Assembly (NCBI GenBank): GCA_002422425.1
Contig: DIVG01000055.1
Location: forward strand, 23,211-57,342
Length of the DNA: 34,132 bases
Direction of reading: 5' to 3'
Origin: Akkermansiaceae bacterium UBA6138
GTDB taxonomy: Bacteria > Verrucomicrobiota > Verrucomicrobiia > Verrucomicrobiales > DEV007
Made by a program: the position numbers and the translations under genes. Every line of letters begins with the position of its first letter. The first letter of the stretch is position 1. The notes under the pieces are model-generated. The model was not told the DNA's origin. It saw only the letters and a program-made list of their open reading frames with translations, and searched no databases. This document shows, one piece after another, positions 15,746 through 23,085 of the stretch.

Positions 15746-16390
15746 GTGACTTCCTATCTCAAGATCCTTCGCCGTATCTCCAAACCCCACTGGTTTGAAA
15801 TCATGGAGTTGATCAAATGTTCGGGCGGGCTCTCGGTCGGAGAGCTGGCGGAGACAATGGGGATGAGTTACATGGGGGTAAAGAAGCACTGCCTCGCGAT
15901 GCAGAAACTCGGATACCTCGACACCTGGCGCAGTCCAAAGGCCGTGGGACGTCCCGAGAAGCTCTACCGGATTACGGAAAAAGCGGCTCCGCTCTTTCCG
16001 GGAATTGGCAGTGAGGTTTGTCTCGCGATCCTCGCGGCGGCGACGCAGCTGGAAACCAATGGGGCGGAAAAGCTGCTCTTTTCTTTCTTTCGGACGCGGA
16101 CGGAACAGCTCGCCTCCGTCGTCACGGGGGAGTCCGTGCAGGAGCGCGCCGAGAAACTCGCTGCCCTGAGAGCGACCGAGGGGCATTATTCGCGTTGCCT
16201 CTATTCGGAAGAGGACGGCCTGCGCATCCTCGAGTTCCACAACCCGCTTCAGCCGCTTTTTGAGAAATACCCCACCCTTGAGCGAATGGAGGCGCAGATG
16301 TTTGAGCGGCTCCTAGGGGCGAGAGTGGAGCGCACCGTGACCCGCACGGGGGGGCTCTCCCGATACCGGTTTGACTTATCGCCGCGGTAG
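15746..16390 (+). CDS. SufR/ArsR-like winged-helix transcriptional regulator
   Basis: A 214-residue DNA-binding protein. The helix-turn-helix lies at about residues 28-60 (LSVGELAETMGMSYMGVKKH), followed by the winged-helix signature GRPEKLYRITEKAAPLFPG, also seen in SufR-type regulators. The C-terminal part (EFHNPLQPLFEKYPTLERME, then VERTV and LSRYRF) is collinear with the SufR sensor region. In SufR three cysteines there bind an iron-sulfur cluster; here those positions appear to hold non-cysteine residues (for example Asn in EFHNP), so iron-sulfur sensing looks lost or was never present. Its gene ends 16 bp before the Nudix gene, suggesting an operon, and it is divergent from kamA across 271 bp, so either could be its target. 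Confidence 0.78.
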   Translation: MTSYLKILRRISKPHWFEIMELIKCSGGLSVGELAETMGMSYMGVKKHCLAMQKLGYLDTWRSPKAVGRPEKLYRITEKAAPLFPGIGSEVCLAILAAATQLETNGAEKLLFSFFRTRTEQLASVVTGESVQERAEKLAALRATEGHYSRCLYSEEDGLRILEFHNPLQPLFEKYPTLERMEAQMFERLLGARVERTVTRTGGLSRYRFDLSPR

Positions 16391-16406
16391 TGTCGATTGG
16401 TTCGCA

Positions 16407-17030
16407 ATGGGCAAATACGCTGATGAAAATGTGCTGGTGATCTCCCGCGTGCTCTTCGAGCAGTTGGGTGCCTTTCAGGGAATCTCGCTTGAGCCGGACC
16501 GCTACCTACCGGCGATGCTCGATCCGGCAAATAACTATTTTATGAGCCGGGACCTCGCCGAGGAAGATCCTTCGCATAAGCAGATCATTCCCTATGCCAT
16601 GTTCCGCTGCGGTGACAGGTTTCTCCACTATGTGCGGGGCGGGGGAGGCGGTGAAAAGCGTCTTTCATCCAAAGGATCGATAGGGATCGGCGGTCACATC
16701 AACGAGGCAGACTACGCCGCCGCGTCGCTTGACAAGGATACCTACACCACCGGTGTTGATCGTGAGATCGAAGAAGAGCTCAACATCACCGGCTCGCCTA
16801 CGCAAGAGATTCTGGGTCTCATCAACGATGACTCGAACGAGGTAGGGCAGGTCCATCTCGGAGTGGTTCATCTTTTCACTCTTGAAAACGAAGAGGTCAC
16901 CGCCGCCGAGGACAATATTCACGATCTCCGGTTTTACACCCTCGACGAGTTGATCGGGCGCCGGGAACAGCTCGAGTCGTGGTCGCAGATCTGCCTCGAC
17001 GGCCTTGTTCAGCTCTGGCGGGACCGTTGA
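16407..17030 (+). CDS. Nudix-type predicted phosphoesterase (COG4112-like)
   Basis: A 207-residue cytoplasmic protein containing a modified Nudix box: GIGGHINEAD, a stretch of about 20 residues, then REIEEELNI. The spacing between the glycine and REIEEEL is about 8 residues longer than in the standard GX5EX7REUXEEXGU box. This fits the COG4112-type group of 'predicted phosphoesterases', whose substrates are unknown. The REIEEE glutamates that bind metal are intact. I chose the ATG at 16407 because the 12 residues upstream lie within the previous gene's end. It follows the regulator after 16 bp. Its 3' end overlaps the convergent membrane-protein gene by 22 bp. Confidence 0.82.
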   Translation: MGKYADENVLVISRVLFEQLGAFQGISLEPDRYLPAMLDPANNYFMSRDLAEEDPSHKQIIPYAMFRCGDRFLHYVRGGGGGEKRLSSKGSIGIGGHINEADYAAASLDKDTYTTGVDREIEEELNITGSPTQEILGLINDDSNEVGQVHLGVVHLFTLENEEVTAAEDNIHDLRFYTLDELIGRREQLESWSQICLDGLVQLWRDR

Positions 17031-17596
17031 AGCACTGAGGCCAGGCCATAGCCGAGGCCCAGCCCGTAGAAAAGACCCCAGGAGAAACGCGCGAGAATGA
17101 CGGTGTTTTCCGGTCGCAGGATCGGCTCAATGCCGAAGTGGCCCCGCCCCTGCAGGGTCGTGTAGGCGAACCCGCCGGAGTAGTAGCCAAGGGTGTGCCA
17201 GAGGAAGACCACGGCCGTTGCGGCGAGAAGAGATCCGGCCGGATATAACTCTCGGCGCAGAATCGCAATGAGGGCAAGTAGTCCGGCGAAAGACCCTGTC
17301 ACCTCGCCGAAGGTGTCGCGGAAGGTAAACCAGCATACCGACCAGAGGACGGAGTAGGCAATAAAGCCGACCGCAAAACGGGCGCAGAAGGTGATACGAC
17401 GGTTGGTCCCGGAAAAGGCCGCTCCCGCGCTCAGGGCAAGTCCTCCGAGGCTGAGAAAGATGACCGCACACCCCGCATACATCGCCGGTTCAGAGGAGAA
17501 AAAATGCGACCCCAGCGCCCAGGCGGCAAACGAGGCGAGAGCGACGACGGTGAAGAGCAGGGTAGGGATGAGACGGGTTTTAACGAATGGAATCAT
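17009..17596 (-). CDS. Small integral membrane protein of unknown function
   Basis: 195 residues with about six hydrophobic segments: IPTLLFTVVALASFAAWALG, MYAGCAVIFLSLGGLALSAG, FAVGFIAYSVLWSVCWF, VTGSFAGLLALIAIL, LLAATAVVFLWHTLGYY and SWGLFYGLGLGYGLASVL. Conserved-looking aromatic and glycine residues (HTLGYYSGGF) lie in the fifth. I do not recognise the family. Its 3' end overlaps the Nudix gene on the other strand by 22 bp, so its terminal codons are read in both directions. It is divergent from the small DNA-binding protein across a 122 bp AT-rich gap. Confidence 0.75.
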   Translation of the reverse strand: MIPFVKTRLIPTLLFTVVALASFAAWALGSHFFSSEPAMYAGCAVIFLSLGGLALSAGAAFSGTNRRITFCARFAVGFIAYSVLWSVCWFTFRDTFGEVTGSFAGLLALIAILRRELYPAGSLLAATAVVFLWHTLGYYSGGFAYTTLQGRGHFGIEPILRPENTVILARFSWGLFYGLGLGYGLASVLQRSRQS

Positions 17597-17718
17597 GTGA
17601 ATATTGTTATTTTGCTAAATTAAACTGCTTAATAGCTTTTACCTTTGCAAATCGTAGTGGAAGACCTAATGTCCTACCCCCCCGCTTGGCGCAATGTTCT
17701 AATACAAGGAAAAAGACT

Positions 17719-18105
17719 ATGGCTACCAGATACGATCAGAAGACGAAGGACGAAGTTGTTGCTTTTGTCCTGCAGCATAATGAAGAAAAAGGCCGGGGCG
17801 GTCAATCCGCTGCCGGGAAAAAATGGAATCTGAATCCGATCACGGTGAAGTCGTGGCTCGAAAAAGCCGGAGTAGAGACTCCCGGCAGGGGCGGAAGGAA
17901 GAAACGCAAGGCCGGGCGTCCCGTCCGGACCGTTGCGGAAAAAATCGCAGGCGCGGCCCGCGGTGCAAGAGGGGCCAAGGCCTATCGCGCCTCCGGCAGC
18001 GATGCCGTTGACGGGGTTTCCGCTACTCTTCAGCGCATGATGGCGATTCAAGGGCAGATTGCCTCGCTCCAGAGTGAATATAACAAACTTAAAGGTAAGC
18101 TTTAA
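17719..18105 (+). CDS. Small basic DNA-binding protein with transposase-like HTH and AT-hook-like motif
   Basis: A 128-residue basic protein with a good ribosome binding site, AAGGA at 17706-17710, 8 nt before the ATG. Residues 1-50 look like the homeodomain-like HTH of IS3/IS911-type transposase A subunits (RYDQKTKDEVVAFVLQH, then NPITVKSWLEKAGV), but no transposase or terminal repeats are nearby. Residues 58-70 are strongly basic with KRKAGRPVR, an AT-hook-like GRP core. The C-terminus (ATLQRMMAIQGQIASLQSEY) is likely a short coiled coil for dimerisation. The combination suggests a nucleoid-associated protein or regulator rather than a transposon relic. It is monocistronic, closed by a clear terminator and headed by an AT-rich upstream region. 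Confidence 0.75.
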   Translation: MATRYDQKTKDEVVAFVLQHNEEKGRGGQSAAGKKWNLNPITVKSWLEKAGVETPGRGGRKKRKAGRPVRTVAEKIAGAARGARGAKAYRASGSDAVDGVSATLQRMMAIQGQIASLQSEYNKLKGKL

Positions 18106-18129
18106 GTTCCGCTGATTCTAAGCGCGGAG

Positions 18130-18161
18130 AAACCGCCCCCGAACCGGGGAGCGGTTTTTTT
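18130..18161 (+). terminator. Rho-independent terminator after the HTH/AT-hook gene
   Basis: AAACCGCCCCCG pairs imperfectly with CGGGGAGCGGTTT across AAC, followed by a T-run ending at 18161. It sits 25 bp after the stop codon. Confidence 0.8.
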
Positions 18162-18252
18162 ACGCCTGTGCGAATGGCGCGGGGAGGCCGTGTGCTCATT
18201 GACGCCAATGATCACTTGCGAAAGAAAGGGAACTAGGTCTCAGTCTTGCCCC

Positions 18253-19326
18253 ATGCGAATCGGATTGCTCAACGGAGGAGGGGATTGCCCCGGTCTCAAC
18301 GCCGTCACCCACGGTGTTGTCGGCAGTGCTACCCAGCTCGGCTGGGAGGTTCTCGGCTTCAAAGACGGCTACGAGGGATTACTCTCGCCGGGAGACTACA
18401 AATTACTCAAGGTGGAAAAGACCGAGGGGATTCTCAAGTTGGGCGGGACCATCCTGGGGACCTCGAATCGCGGTCACTTTGCGTCAAAGGTCGGCGTGGG
18501 CGGCCTCCGTCGGATCCCGGCCGAAATGATGCGGGAAGCCTTTTCCACCCTGAAGGATCTCGGGGTCGAGGCTCTCATCTGCGTTGGCGGGGACGGCAGC
18601 CTCACCACGGCCCTGCAATTTTACGAAGAGGGATTTCCCGTTGTCGGCGTCCCCAAAACGATAGACAACGACCTCGCCGCGACCGCAATGACCTTCGGGT
18701 TCGACTCCGCCATTCAGGTGGTGGCCGATTCTCTCGATCGTCTCCACACCACCGCCGAGAGTCACAGCCGTGTCATGGTTCTTGAGGTAATGGGTCGCCA
18801 CGCCGGCTGGATCGCGCTCTATGGAGGCATCGCCGGCGGCGCGAGCAGCATTCTCATCCCCGAGATCCCGTTTCAGCACGAGAAGATCGCCGAGGCCATC
18901 CAGCGTCGCGAGCAGAACGGTTTTCACAGCTCCCTTGTCGTCGTCGCCGAAGGGGCCGCGACGCGGGGAGGCGCTCTTGTCCTCGAAGATGCCGGTTCCG
19001 GAGGCGAGGTGCGGCTCGGCGGCATCGGCGACCAGGTCTCCCGCCGCCTCGGCGAACTCACCGGAAAAGAAACTCGCTGCACCCGGCTCGGTCATCTCCA
19101 GCGCGGCGGCAGCCCCACCTGCCTCGACCGGGTCCTCGGGATGCGATTCGGGGTAAAAGCGGTGAAATTGATAGAAGAAAAACGTTTTGGACGTATGGTC
19201 AGCTACCAGCAGTATCACGTCGGATCGGTCACGATCGAGGACGCCGTCCGCAAACTGAATCTGGTCGATCCCGAAGGCGAAGTCGTCCAGGCGGCCAAGG
19301 CGGTGGGGATTTGTTTTGGTGATTAA
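18253..19326 (+). CDS. pfkA: 6-phosphofructokinase, mixed ATP/PPi subtype
   Basis: It phosphorylates fructose 6-phosphate in glycolysis (cytoplasm). The 357-residue protein starts MRIGLLNGGGDCPGLN; upstream in-frame residues are unlike the family. The phosphoryl-donor site reads GGDGS (112-116) with PKTIDND (134-140). Classical ATP enzymes have Gly at both decisive positions and PPi enzymes have Asp and Lys; this one has Gly with Lys, the combination found in the 'mixed' PFK family (TIGR02483-type), where the donor cannot be read from sequence. Substrate residues MGRHAGWIA (180-188) and the fold appear complete. It ends 31 bp before the Lrp gene, in the same direction. Confidence 0.92.
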   Translation: MRIGLLNGGGDCPGLNAVTHGVVGSATQLGWEVLGFKDGYEGLLSPGDYKLLKVEKTEGILKLGGTILGTSNRGHFASKVGVGGLRRIPAEMMREAFSTLKDLGVEALICVGGDGSLTTALQFYEEGFPVVGVPKTIDNDLAATAMTFGFDSAIQVVADSLDRLHTTAESHSRVMVLEVMGRHAGWIALYGGIAGGASSILIPEIPFQHEKIAEAIQRREQNGFHSSLVVVAEGAATRGGALVLEDAGSGGEVRLGGIGDQVSRRLGELTGKETRCTRLGHLQRGGSPTCLDRVLGMRFGVKAVKLIEEKRFGRMVSYQQYHVGSVTIEDAVRKLNLVDPEGEVVQAAKAVGICFGD

Positions 19327-19357
19327 ACTACTGCTGCGGCAGATTGGGATTTTTGGT

Positions 19358-19837
19358 ATGGATGCATTGTTAGACTTGTTGAAAAAAGACGCCCGCCTTA
19401 CGACCCGTCAGATGGCGGAGCGCCTCGGCCGCAGCGAGGGCGAGATCGAAGAGATGCTAACGTCGCTCACGAGCAAGGGAGCCATCCTCGGCTACCACGC
19501 CGTGATCGATCCCGAACAGGCCGGCGAGCGCCACGTTTCCGCCTTCATTGAGGTGAAACTTACGCCCGAGCGCGATGGCGGCTTCGATCGGCTTGCCCAG
19601 CGCATCGCCCGCTTTGATCAGGTCACGAGCTGTTACCTCATGAGCGGCGGCTACGACCTCGCCGTCATTGTCGAGGGCGACGACCTCCGCGAAGTGGCCC
19701 GCTTCGTCAGTGAAAAGCTCAGCACTCTCGACGGAGTGCTCTCCACCGCGACCCATTTCCAGCTCAAGGTCTACAAACAGAGCGGCTTCCTCGCCACGGA
19801 ATCGCACGGGGACGAGCGTCTCGCCGTGACCCCCTGA
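19358..19837 (+). CDS. Lrp/AsnC family transcriptional regulator
   Basis: A 159-residue regulator. The N-terminal HTH is LTTRQMAERLGRSEGEIEEM, with the family's GAILGYHAVIDPEQAG linker. The RAM effector-binding domain follows, with FDQVTSCYLMSGGYDLAVIV and the terminal ATHFQLKVYK. Lrp-like proteins bind an amino acid and often regulate an adjacent gene; here the neighbour is a class I aminotransferase, a pairing known from Bacillus alaR-alaT. I chose the ATG at 19358, since the frame upstream overlaps the phosphofructokinase end. Two hairpins lie in the 86 bp before the aminotransferase. Confidence 0.9.
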   Translation: MDALLDLLKKDARLTTRQMAERLGRSEGEIEEMLTSLTSKGAILGYHAVIDPEQAGERHVSAFIEVKLTPERDGGFDRLAQRIARFDQVTSCYLMSGGYDLAVIVEGDDLREVARFVSEKLSTLDGVLSTATHFQLKVYKQSGFLATESHGDERLAVTP

Positions 19838-19888
19838 CCCGCGCTCGCGCGGGTTCGCCCCCGGACTTCACCAGGGAAGTTCTCCGGG
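19837..19888 (+). promoter_or_regulatory. Two tandem hairpins between the Lrp and aminotransferase genes
   Basis: The first hairpin is CCCGCG-ctcg-CGCGGG (19838-19853). The second is CCCGGACTTC (19860-19869) pairing with GAAGT-tc-TCCGGG (19876-19888), with a two-base bulge. Neither has a strong T-tract, so simple termination is less likely than attenuation or mRNA processing. This is an inference from base pairing alone. Confidence 0.5.
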
Positions 19889-19923
19889 CTTCCCGACGGC
19901 GGCCAAACACCCCCATTTATTTC

Positions 19924-21111
19924 ATGAAGCCATTGGAAGATCGCATTGCGAATCAGGTAAAGAGTATCCCGAGATCGGGTATTCGTGATTTCTTCGAACT
20001 CGTGCAGGGACGTGACGACGTCATCTCCCTCGGTGTCGGTGAGCCGGACTTTTCGGCCCCCTGGCACATCCGCGAGGCCGCTATTTTTTCTCTCGAAAAG
20101 GGGAACACCAGCTATACCTCGAATCTGGGGTTGCTCTCGCTGCGGCAGGAGATCGCCACCTACGTCGAGAACCTTTTTAAAGTCTCCTACAATCCCGCCA
20201 ACGAGATTCTCGTGACCGTGGGGGTGTCCGAGGCGCTCGACCTGGTCTTCCGCGCCCTTTTGAATCCCGGCGACGAGGTCATCTATCACGAGCCCTGCTA
20301 CGTCAGTTACAATCCCACCATCACTCTCGCTTACGGGGTGCCGGTGACGATTCAGACGAAGGTGGAGGACAACTTCGTCCTGCGCGCGGTTGATGTCGAA
20401 GCAGCGATCACGGACAAGACCCGCGTCATTCTGCTGAACTTCCCGACCAACCCGACCGGCGCGGTCGAACCCGTCGATGAACTGGAGAAAATCGCCGCCC
20501 TCGCCATCAAGCACGATCTCATTGTCGTGACCGACGAGATCTATTGCGAGCTGATCTATAACGGTGACAACGGCATGGAGGCGGGCACGCACACCTCCAT
20601 CGCGAGCTTTCCCGGGATGCGCGAGCGCACCGTGCTGCTCCACGGATTTTCCAAGGCCTTCGCCATGACCGGATTCCGTCTCGGCTACGCCTGCGCCCCG
20701 ACCGTGCTGACCGAGGCGATGATGAAAATCCACCAGTATTCCATGCTCTGTGCTCCGATCATGAGCCAGCAGGCCGCGATCGAGGCGCTCAAGAACGGCG
20801 CCGCCGAAGTCGAGCACATGCGGCGGGCCTATGCCCAGCGTCGCAACCTCATGTTGCGTCGTTTCGCCGAAATGGAACTGCCGTGTTTTTCGCCCGGCGG
20901 GGCATTCTACATGTTCCCCGACATCCGGAAATACGGTCTTTCGAGCAAGGAATTCGCCCTGCGTCTTCTTGAGGAGGAAAGCGTCGCGGTCGTCCCCGGC
21001 AGTGCCTTCGGCGTGGCCGGCGAGGGCTCCGTGCGTGCCTGCTACGCGACCGCCTATGATAAGATCGAGATCGCTCTCGACCGCATTGCCGCCTTTGTGA
21101 ACCGTCTCTGA
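19924..21111 (+). CDS. Class I/II PLP-dependent aminotransferase
   Basis: A 395-residue fold-type I aminotransferase, complete. Visible residues are VGEPDF near the N-terminus, NFPTNPTGA (Asn176), TDEIYCEL (Asp204, Tyr207), the PLP-binding lysine in HGFSKAFAMTGFRLGY (Lys244) and the carboxylate-binding arginine in VRACYAT (Arg371). It resembles the aspartate/alanine/aromatic group (PatA- and AlaT-like); the substrate cannot be fixed from sequence. Given the Lrp regulator immediately upstream, alanine or a branched-chain amino acid is a reasonable guess. It ends 41 bp before the nucleotidyltransferase gene and is probably cotranscribed with it. Confidence 0.92.
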   Translation: MKPLEDRIANQVKSIPRSGIRDFFELVQGRDDVISLGVGEPDFSAPWHIREAAIFSLEKGNTSYTSNLGLLSLRQEIATYVENLFKVSYNPANEILVTVGVSEALDLVFRALLNPGDEVIYHEPCYVSYNPTITLAYGVPVTIQTKVEDNFVLRAVDVEAAITDKTRVILLNFPTNPTGAVEPVDELEKIAALAIKHDLIVVTDEIYCELIYNGDNGMEAGTHTSIASFPGMRERTVLLHGFSKAFAMTGFRLGYACAPTVLTEAMMKIHQYSMLCAPIMSQQAAIEALKNGAAEVEHMRRAYAQRRNLMLRRFAEMELPCFSPGGAFYMFPDIRKYGLSSKEFALRLLEEESVAVVPGSAFGVAGEGSVRACYATAYDKIEIALDRIAAFVNRL

Positions 21112-21152
21112 TCCGACGCCCGAACCAGTCGGGTTACCCGCTTTCTCTTCTT

Positions 21153-21863
21153 ATGCCCCAGGTCACCAAAGCAGCCATCCTCGCCGCCGGACGCGGCACG
21201 CGGATGAAGGAACTCACCGATGAACTGCCCAAACCCATGGTCGCGGTGAAGGGCAGGCCCATCCTCGATTCCATCGTGCGCGGTCTCGTCGCGAACGGGG
21301 TAGAGAAGATCCTCATTGTGATCGGCTATCGCAAGGAAGTCATCACTGACTATTTCGGTGACGGGTCCGCTTTCGGGTGTGAGATCAGCTACGTCGAGCA
21401 GGTCGTGCAGGACGGCACCGGCCGGGTCGTGGAACTGGCCAAAGACTTCGCCGGGGACGATCCGTTCATTCTCAGCTACGGCGATATCCTCGTTCCCGCC
21501 GAGTCATATGCCCCGCTGGTGGACTTCACCAATGTCGACGGCAAGCTCACCGTGAAGATCGACGAAGACGTCCGCAAAGGCGGGGCCGTTTTTATCGAGG
21601 ATGGTCTCGTCACCAATCTCATCGAGAAGCCCGCCGCCGATCAGCCGACGAGTCCCTATTACAATGCGGGCATTTACGTCTTCTCGCCCGTCATCTTCGA
21701 ATACACCGCTGAACTGACCCTTTCGCCCCGTGGCGAATATGAGCTCACCGACGCGATCGCCGCGCAGGTGCGTGACGGGCTGCGGATCGAGGCGGTCGAA
21801 CTCTCGGGTGACTGGGCCGATGTGAGGGACCCTGAAGTGCTGCGCGAACTCAACGAAAGCTGA
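21153..21863 (+). CDS. Sugar nucleotidyltransferase (NTP_transferase family)
   Basis: A 236-residue enzyme of the RmlA/GlmU/LicC type that transfers a nucleotide to a sugar or choline phosphate. The signature AAILAAGRGTRM (residues 7-18) and LPKPMVAVKGRPIL are intact. The metal-binding region is FILSYGDILVP, and the late motif is YNAGIYVFSP. The length fits a stand-alone nucleotidyltransferase with no acyltransferase domain. RmlA, HddC or MurU-like substrates are all possible. The last 14 bp overlap the Nudix remnant on the opposite strand. Confidence 0.88.
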   Translation: MPQVTKAAILAAGRGTRMKELTDELPKPMVAVKGRPILDSIVRGLVANGVEKILIVIGYRKEVITDYFGDGSAFGCEISYVEQVVQDGTGRVVELAKDFAGDDPFILSYGDILVPAESYAPLVDFTNVDGKLTVKIDEDVRKGGAVFIEDGLVTNLIEKPAADQPTSPYYNAGIYVFSPVIFEYTAELTLSPRGEYELTDAIAAQVRDGLRIEAVELSGDWADVRDPEVLRELNES

Positions 21864-22065
21864 GCCATGATGGCTCCGCCGCCAGCGCCAGCAGGGCGAT
21901 GACCGAGATCGAGTCCGTGATCTCGCCGCGTCGCACCATCGCGATCGCTTCGGCGAGAGGAAGCCGGCGCACGGTGAGGTCCTCGGTCTCCTCTGGAGCG
22001 GCCTCGGTCCGGGTGATCCAGGGGTTTTCCGGGGAGATCATGGAGAAAAAGCGCGGCGGCGTGGC
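21850..22065 (-). pseudogene. C-terminal remnant of a Nudix (ADP-ribose pyrophosphatase-like) gene
   Basis: The minus-strand frame reads PPRFFSMISPENPWITRTEA, then EETEDLTVRRLPLAEAIAMV and RRGEITDSISVIALLALA, followed by a stop at 21850. The second half matches the C-terminal region of ADP-ribose pyrophosphatase-type Nudix proteins (a low-complexity EETE, then V-x-LxEA-x2-MV-x2-GEI-x-D). No Nudix box or N-terminal domain exists upstream: that DNA holds the next gene on the other strand. From the first usable ATG (22041) only 63 residues would be made. The simplest explanation is 5' truncation of a former gene; a short functional protein cannot be excluded. Confidence 0.6.
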
Positions 22066-22158
22066 GGTGATAGGCTTGAGATTAGCGGGATTTCCACTTG
22101 CCACTGCGGGAGTTTTGCCCTTTAATCTGCTCCCTTCGCACCAGGCGAATAGATCATT

Positions 22159-22476
22159 ATGGGTAAACAGCACAACAAAGTGGAGAAACGCGTCCGCCGC
22201 AAAAGTTATTTGAAGCGGAAGAACGAGGCGTTGAAATCCCAGGTAGCTCTCAGTAAAAAGTCGCCTTCCAAAAAGAAGGCCCCTGCCAAGGACTCCAAAG
22301 CCGCTCCGGTTGACGAAGAGGTGACCGCTGCCGAGGTGGAAGTCGCCAAAAAAGCACCTGCCAAGAAGGCGGCCGCGAAGAAAGCCCCTGCCAAAAAGGC
22401 ACCGGCGAAGAAAGTCGCGAAGAAGAAAGCCGACGATGCAGTGGAGGAGACTCCCGCTGCCGAAGAGGAGGCCTGA
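22159..22476 (+). CDS. Histone H1-like lysine/alanine-rich small protein
   Basis: 105 residues in two parts. The head (MGKQHNKVEKRVRRKSYLKR) is compact and very basic. The tail carries repeated KKAPAK/KKAAAK units (about residues 63-90), like the C-terminal tails of eukaryotic H1 and of bacterial H1-like proteins, and ends in an acidic patch (DDAVEETPAAEEEA). It should bind DNA or RNA non-specifically; nucleoid compaction is one possibility. The structured head differs from typical bacterial H1-like proteins, so an RNA- or ribosome-linked role is also open. It is closed by a clear terminator at 22492, and its own promoter region is the 118 bp upstream gap. Confidence 0.85.
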   Translation: MGKQHNKVEKRVRRKSYLKRKNEALKSQVALSKKSPSKKKAPAKDSKAAPVDEEVTAAEVEVAKKAPAKKAAAKKAPAKKAPAKKVAKKKADDAVEETPAAEEEA

Positions 22477-22491
22477 TCTTGCTTTCACATC

Positions 22492-22513
22492 AAGGCGGTT
22501 TTTCCGCCTTTTT
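22492..22513 (+). terminator. Rho-independent terminator after the H1-like gene
   Basis: AAGGCGG pairs perfectly with CCGCCTT across a short T loop and is followed by a T-run. It sits 16 bp after the stop codon at 22476. Confidence 0.85.
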
Positions 22514-22538
22514 AACCTTTTGAGAATGGCGGCTCGCG

Positions 22539-22991
22539 ATGAATGAATCCCGGCCGTCATTTTTATTGGTCGATGGGAACAACGTCATCCACGGATGGGC
22601 CGAGCTTCTCGATCTGCAGCGCCGTATCCCCGGCAGCGCCTATCCCGAGCTGGTGAGGCGCCTCGCCGAGTACCGTGATTTCACGGGGGAGCGCCTCGTC
22701 GTCGTCTTCGACGGCAGGGGGGCGACCCTGACCGAGGAGCGACCTTCCGCAGGTCTCCAGGTCATCTACACGAGCGGAGGTCAGACGGCCGACGACATCA
22801 TCGAGCGGCTCGCGATTCGCTATGCGGGACAGTATGGCATCACTGTCGCGACCGACGACCGGGCCGAGCAGGATGTCGTCGTCGCCGCCGGCGGCCAGTG
22901 CCTCTCCGTTGACGCCCTCCGCCAGCGCCTTGAGGCCGGGAGACGCCAGCAACAGGACTGGCTCAAGCGCCATCGCCGGAAGGACAGGTGA
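22539..22991 (+). CDS. YacP-type NYN-domain protein (Rae1-like nuclease)
   Basis: A 150-residue protein with the PIN/NYN fold: FLLVDGNNVIHGW at the N-terminus, RLVVVFDGRGA, ADDIIERLAIRY and ITVATDDRAEQDVVVAAGG. The acidic residues expected in the metal centre (Asp in VDGNN, VFDG, ADD and TDD) are all present. The Bacillus relative, Rae1, cleaves mRNA on the ribosome, so an RNA-cleavage role is likely. It lies 26 bp after the terminator of the H1-like gene. Confidence 0.9.
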   Translation: MNESRPSFLLVDGNNVIHGWAELLDLQRRIPGSAYPELVRRLAEYRDFTGERLVVVFDGRGATLTEERPSAGLQVIYTSGGQTADDIIERLAIRYAGQYGITVATDDRAEQDVVVAAGGQCLSVDALRQRLEAGRRQQQDWLKRHRRKDR

Positions 22992-23085
22992 ATTCATCAT
23001 TACCAGTCCCTTCGCTCCATTCTTCATCGCTCCGTCCCTTTGCATCCTTGCTACGGGGGCGTGAATATTCTAGGCTCGGAAGGTT

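Noticed and set aside
17587..17718. Upstream extension (44 codons) of the HTH/AT-hook gene
   Set aside because: The ATG at 17719 has a good ribosome binding site and the extension is rich in unrelated residues from the AT-rich gap.
17719..18105. Reading the HTH/AT-hook protein as an active transposase subunit
   Set aside because: No partner transposase, no inverted ends and a tidy single-gene transcription unit.
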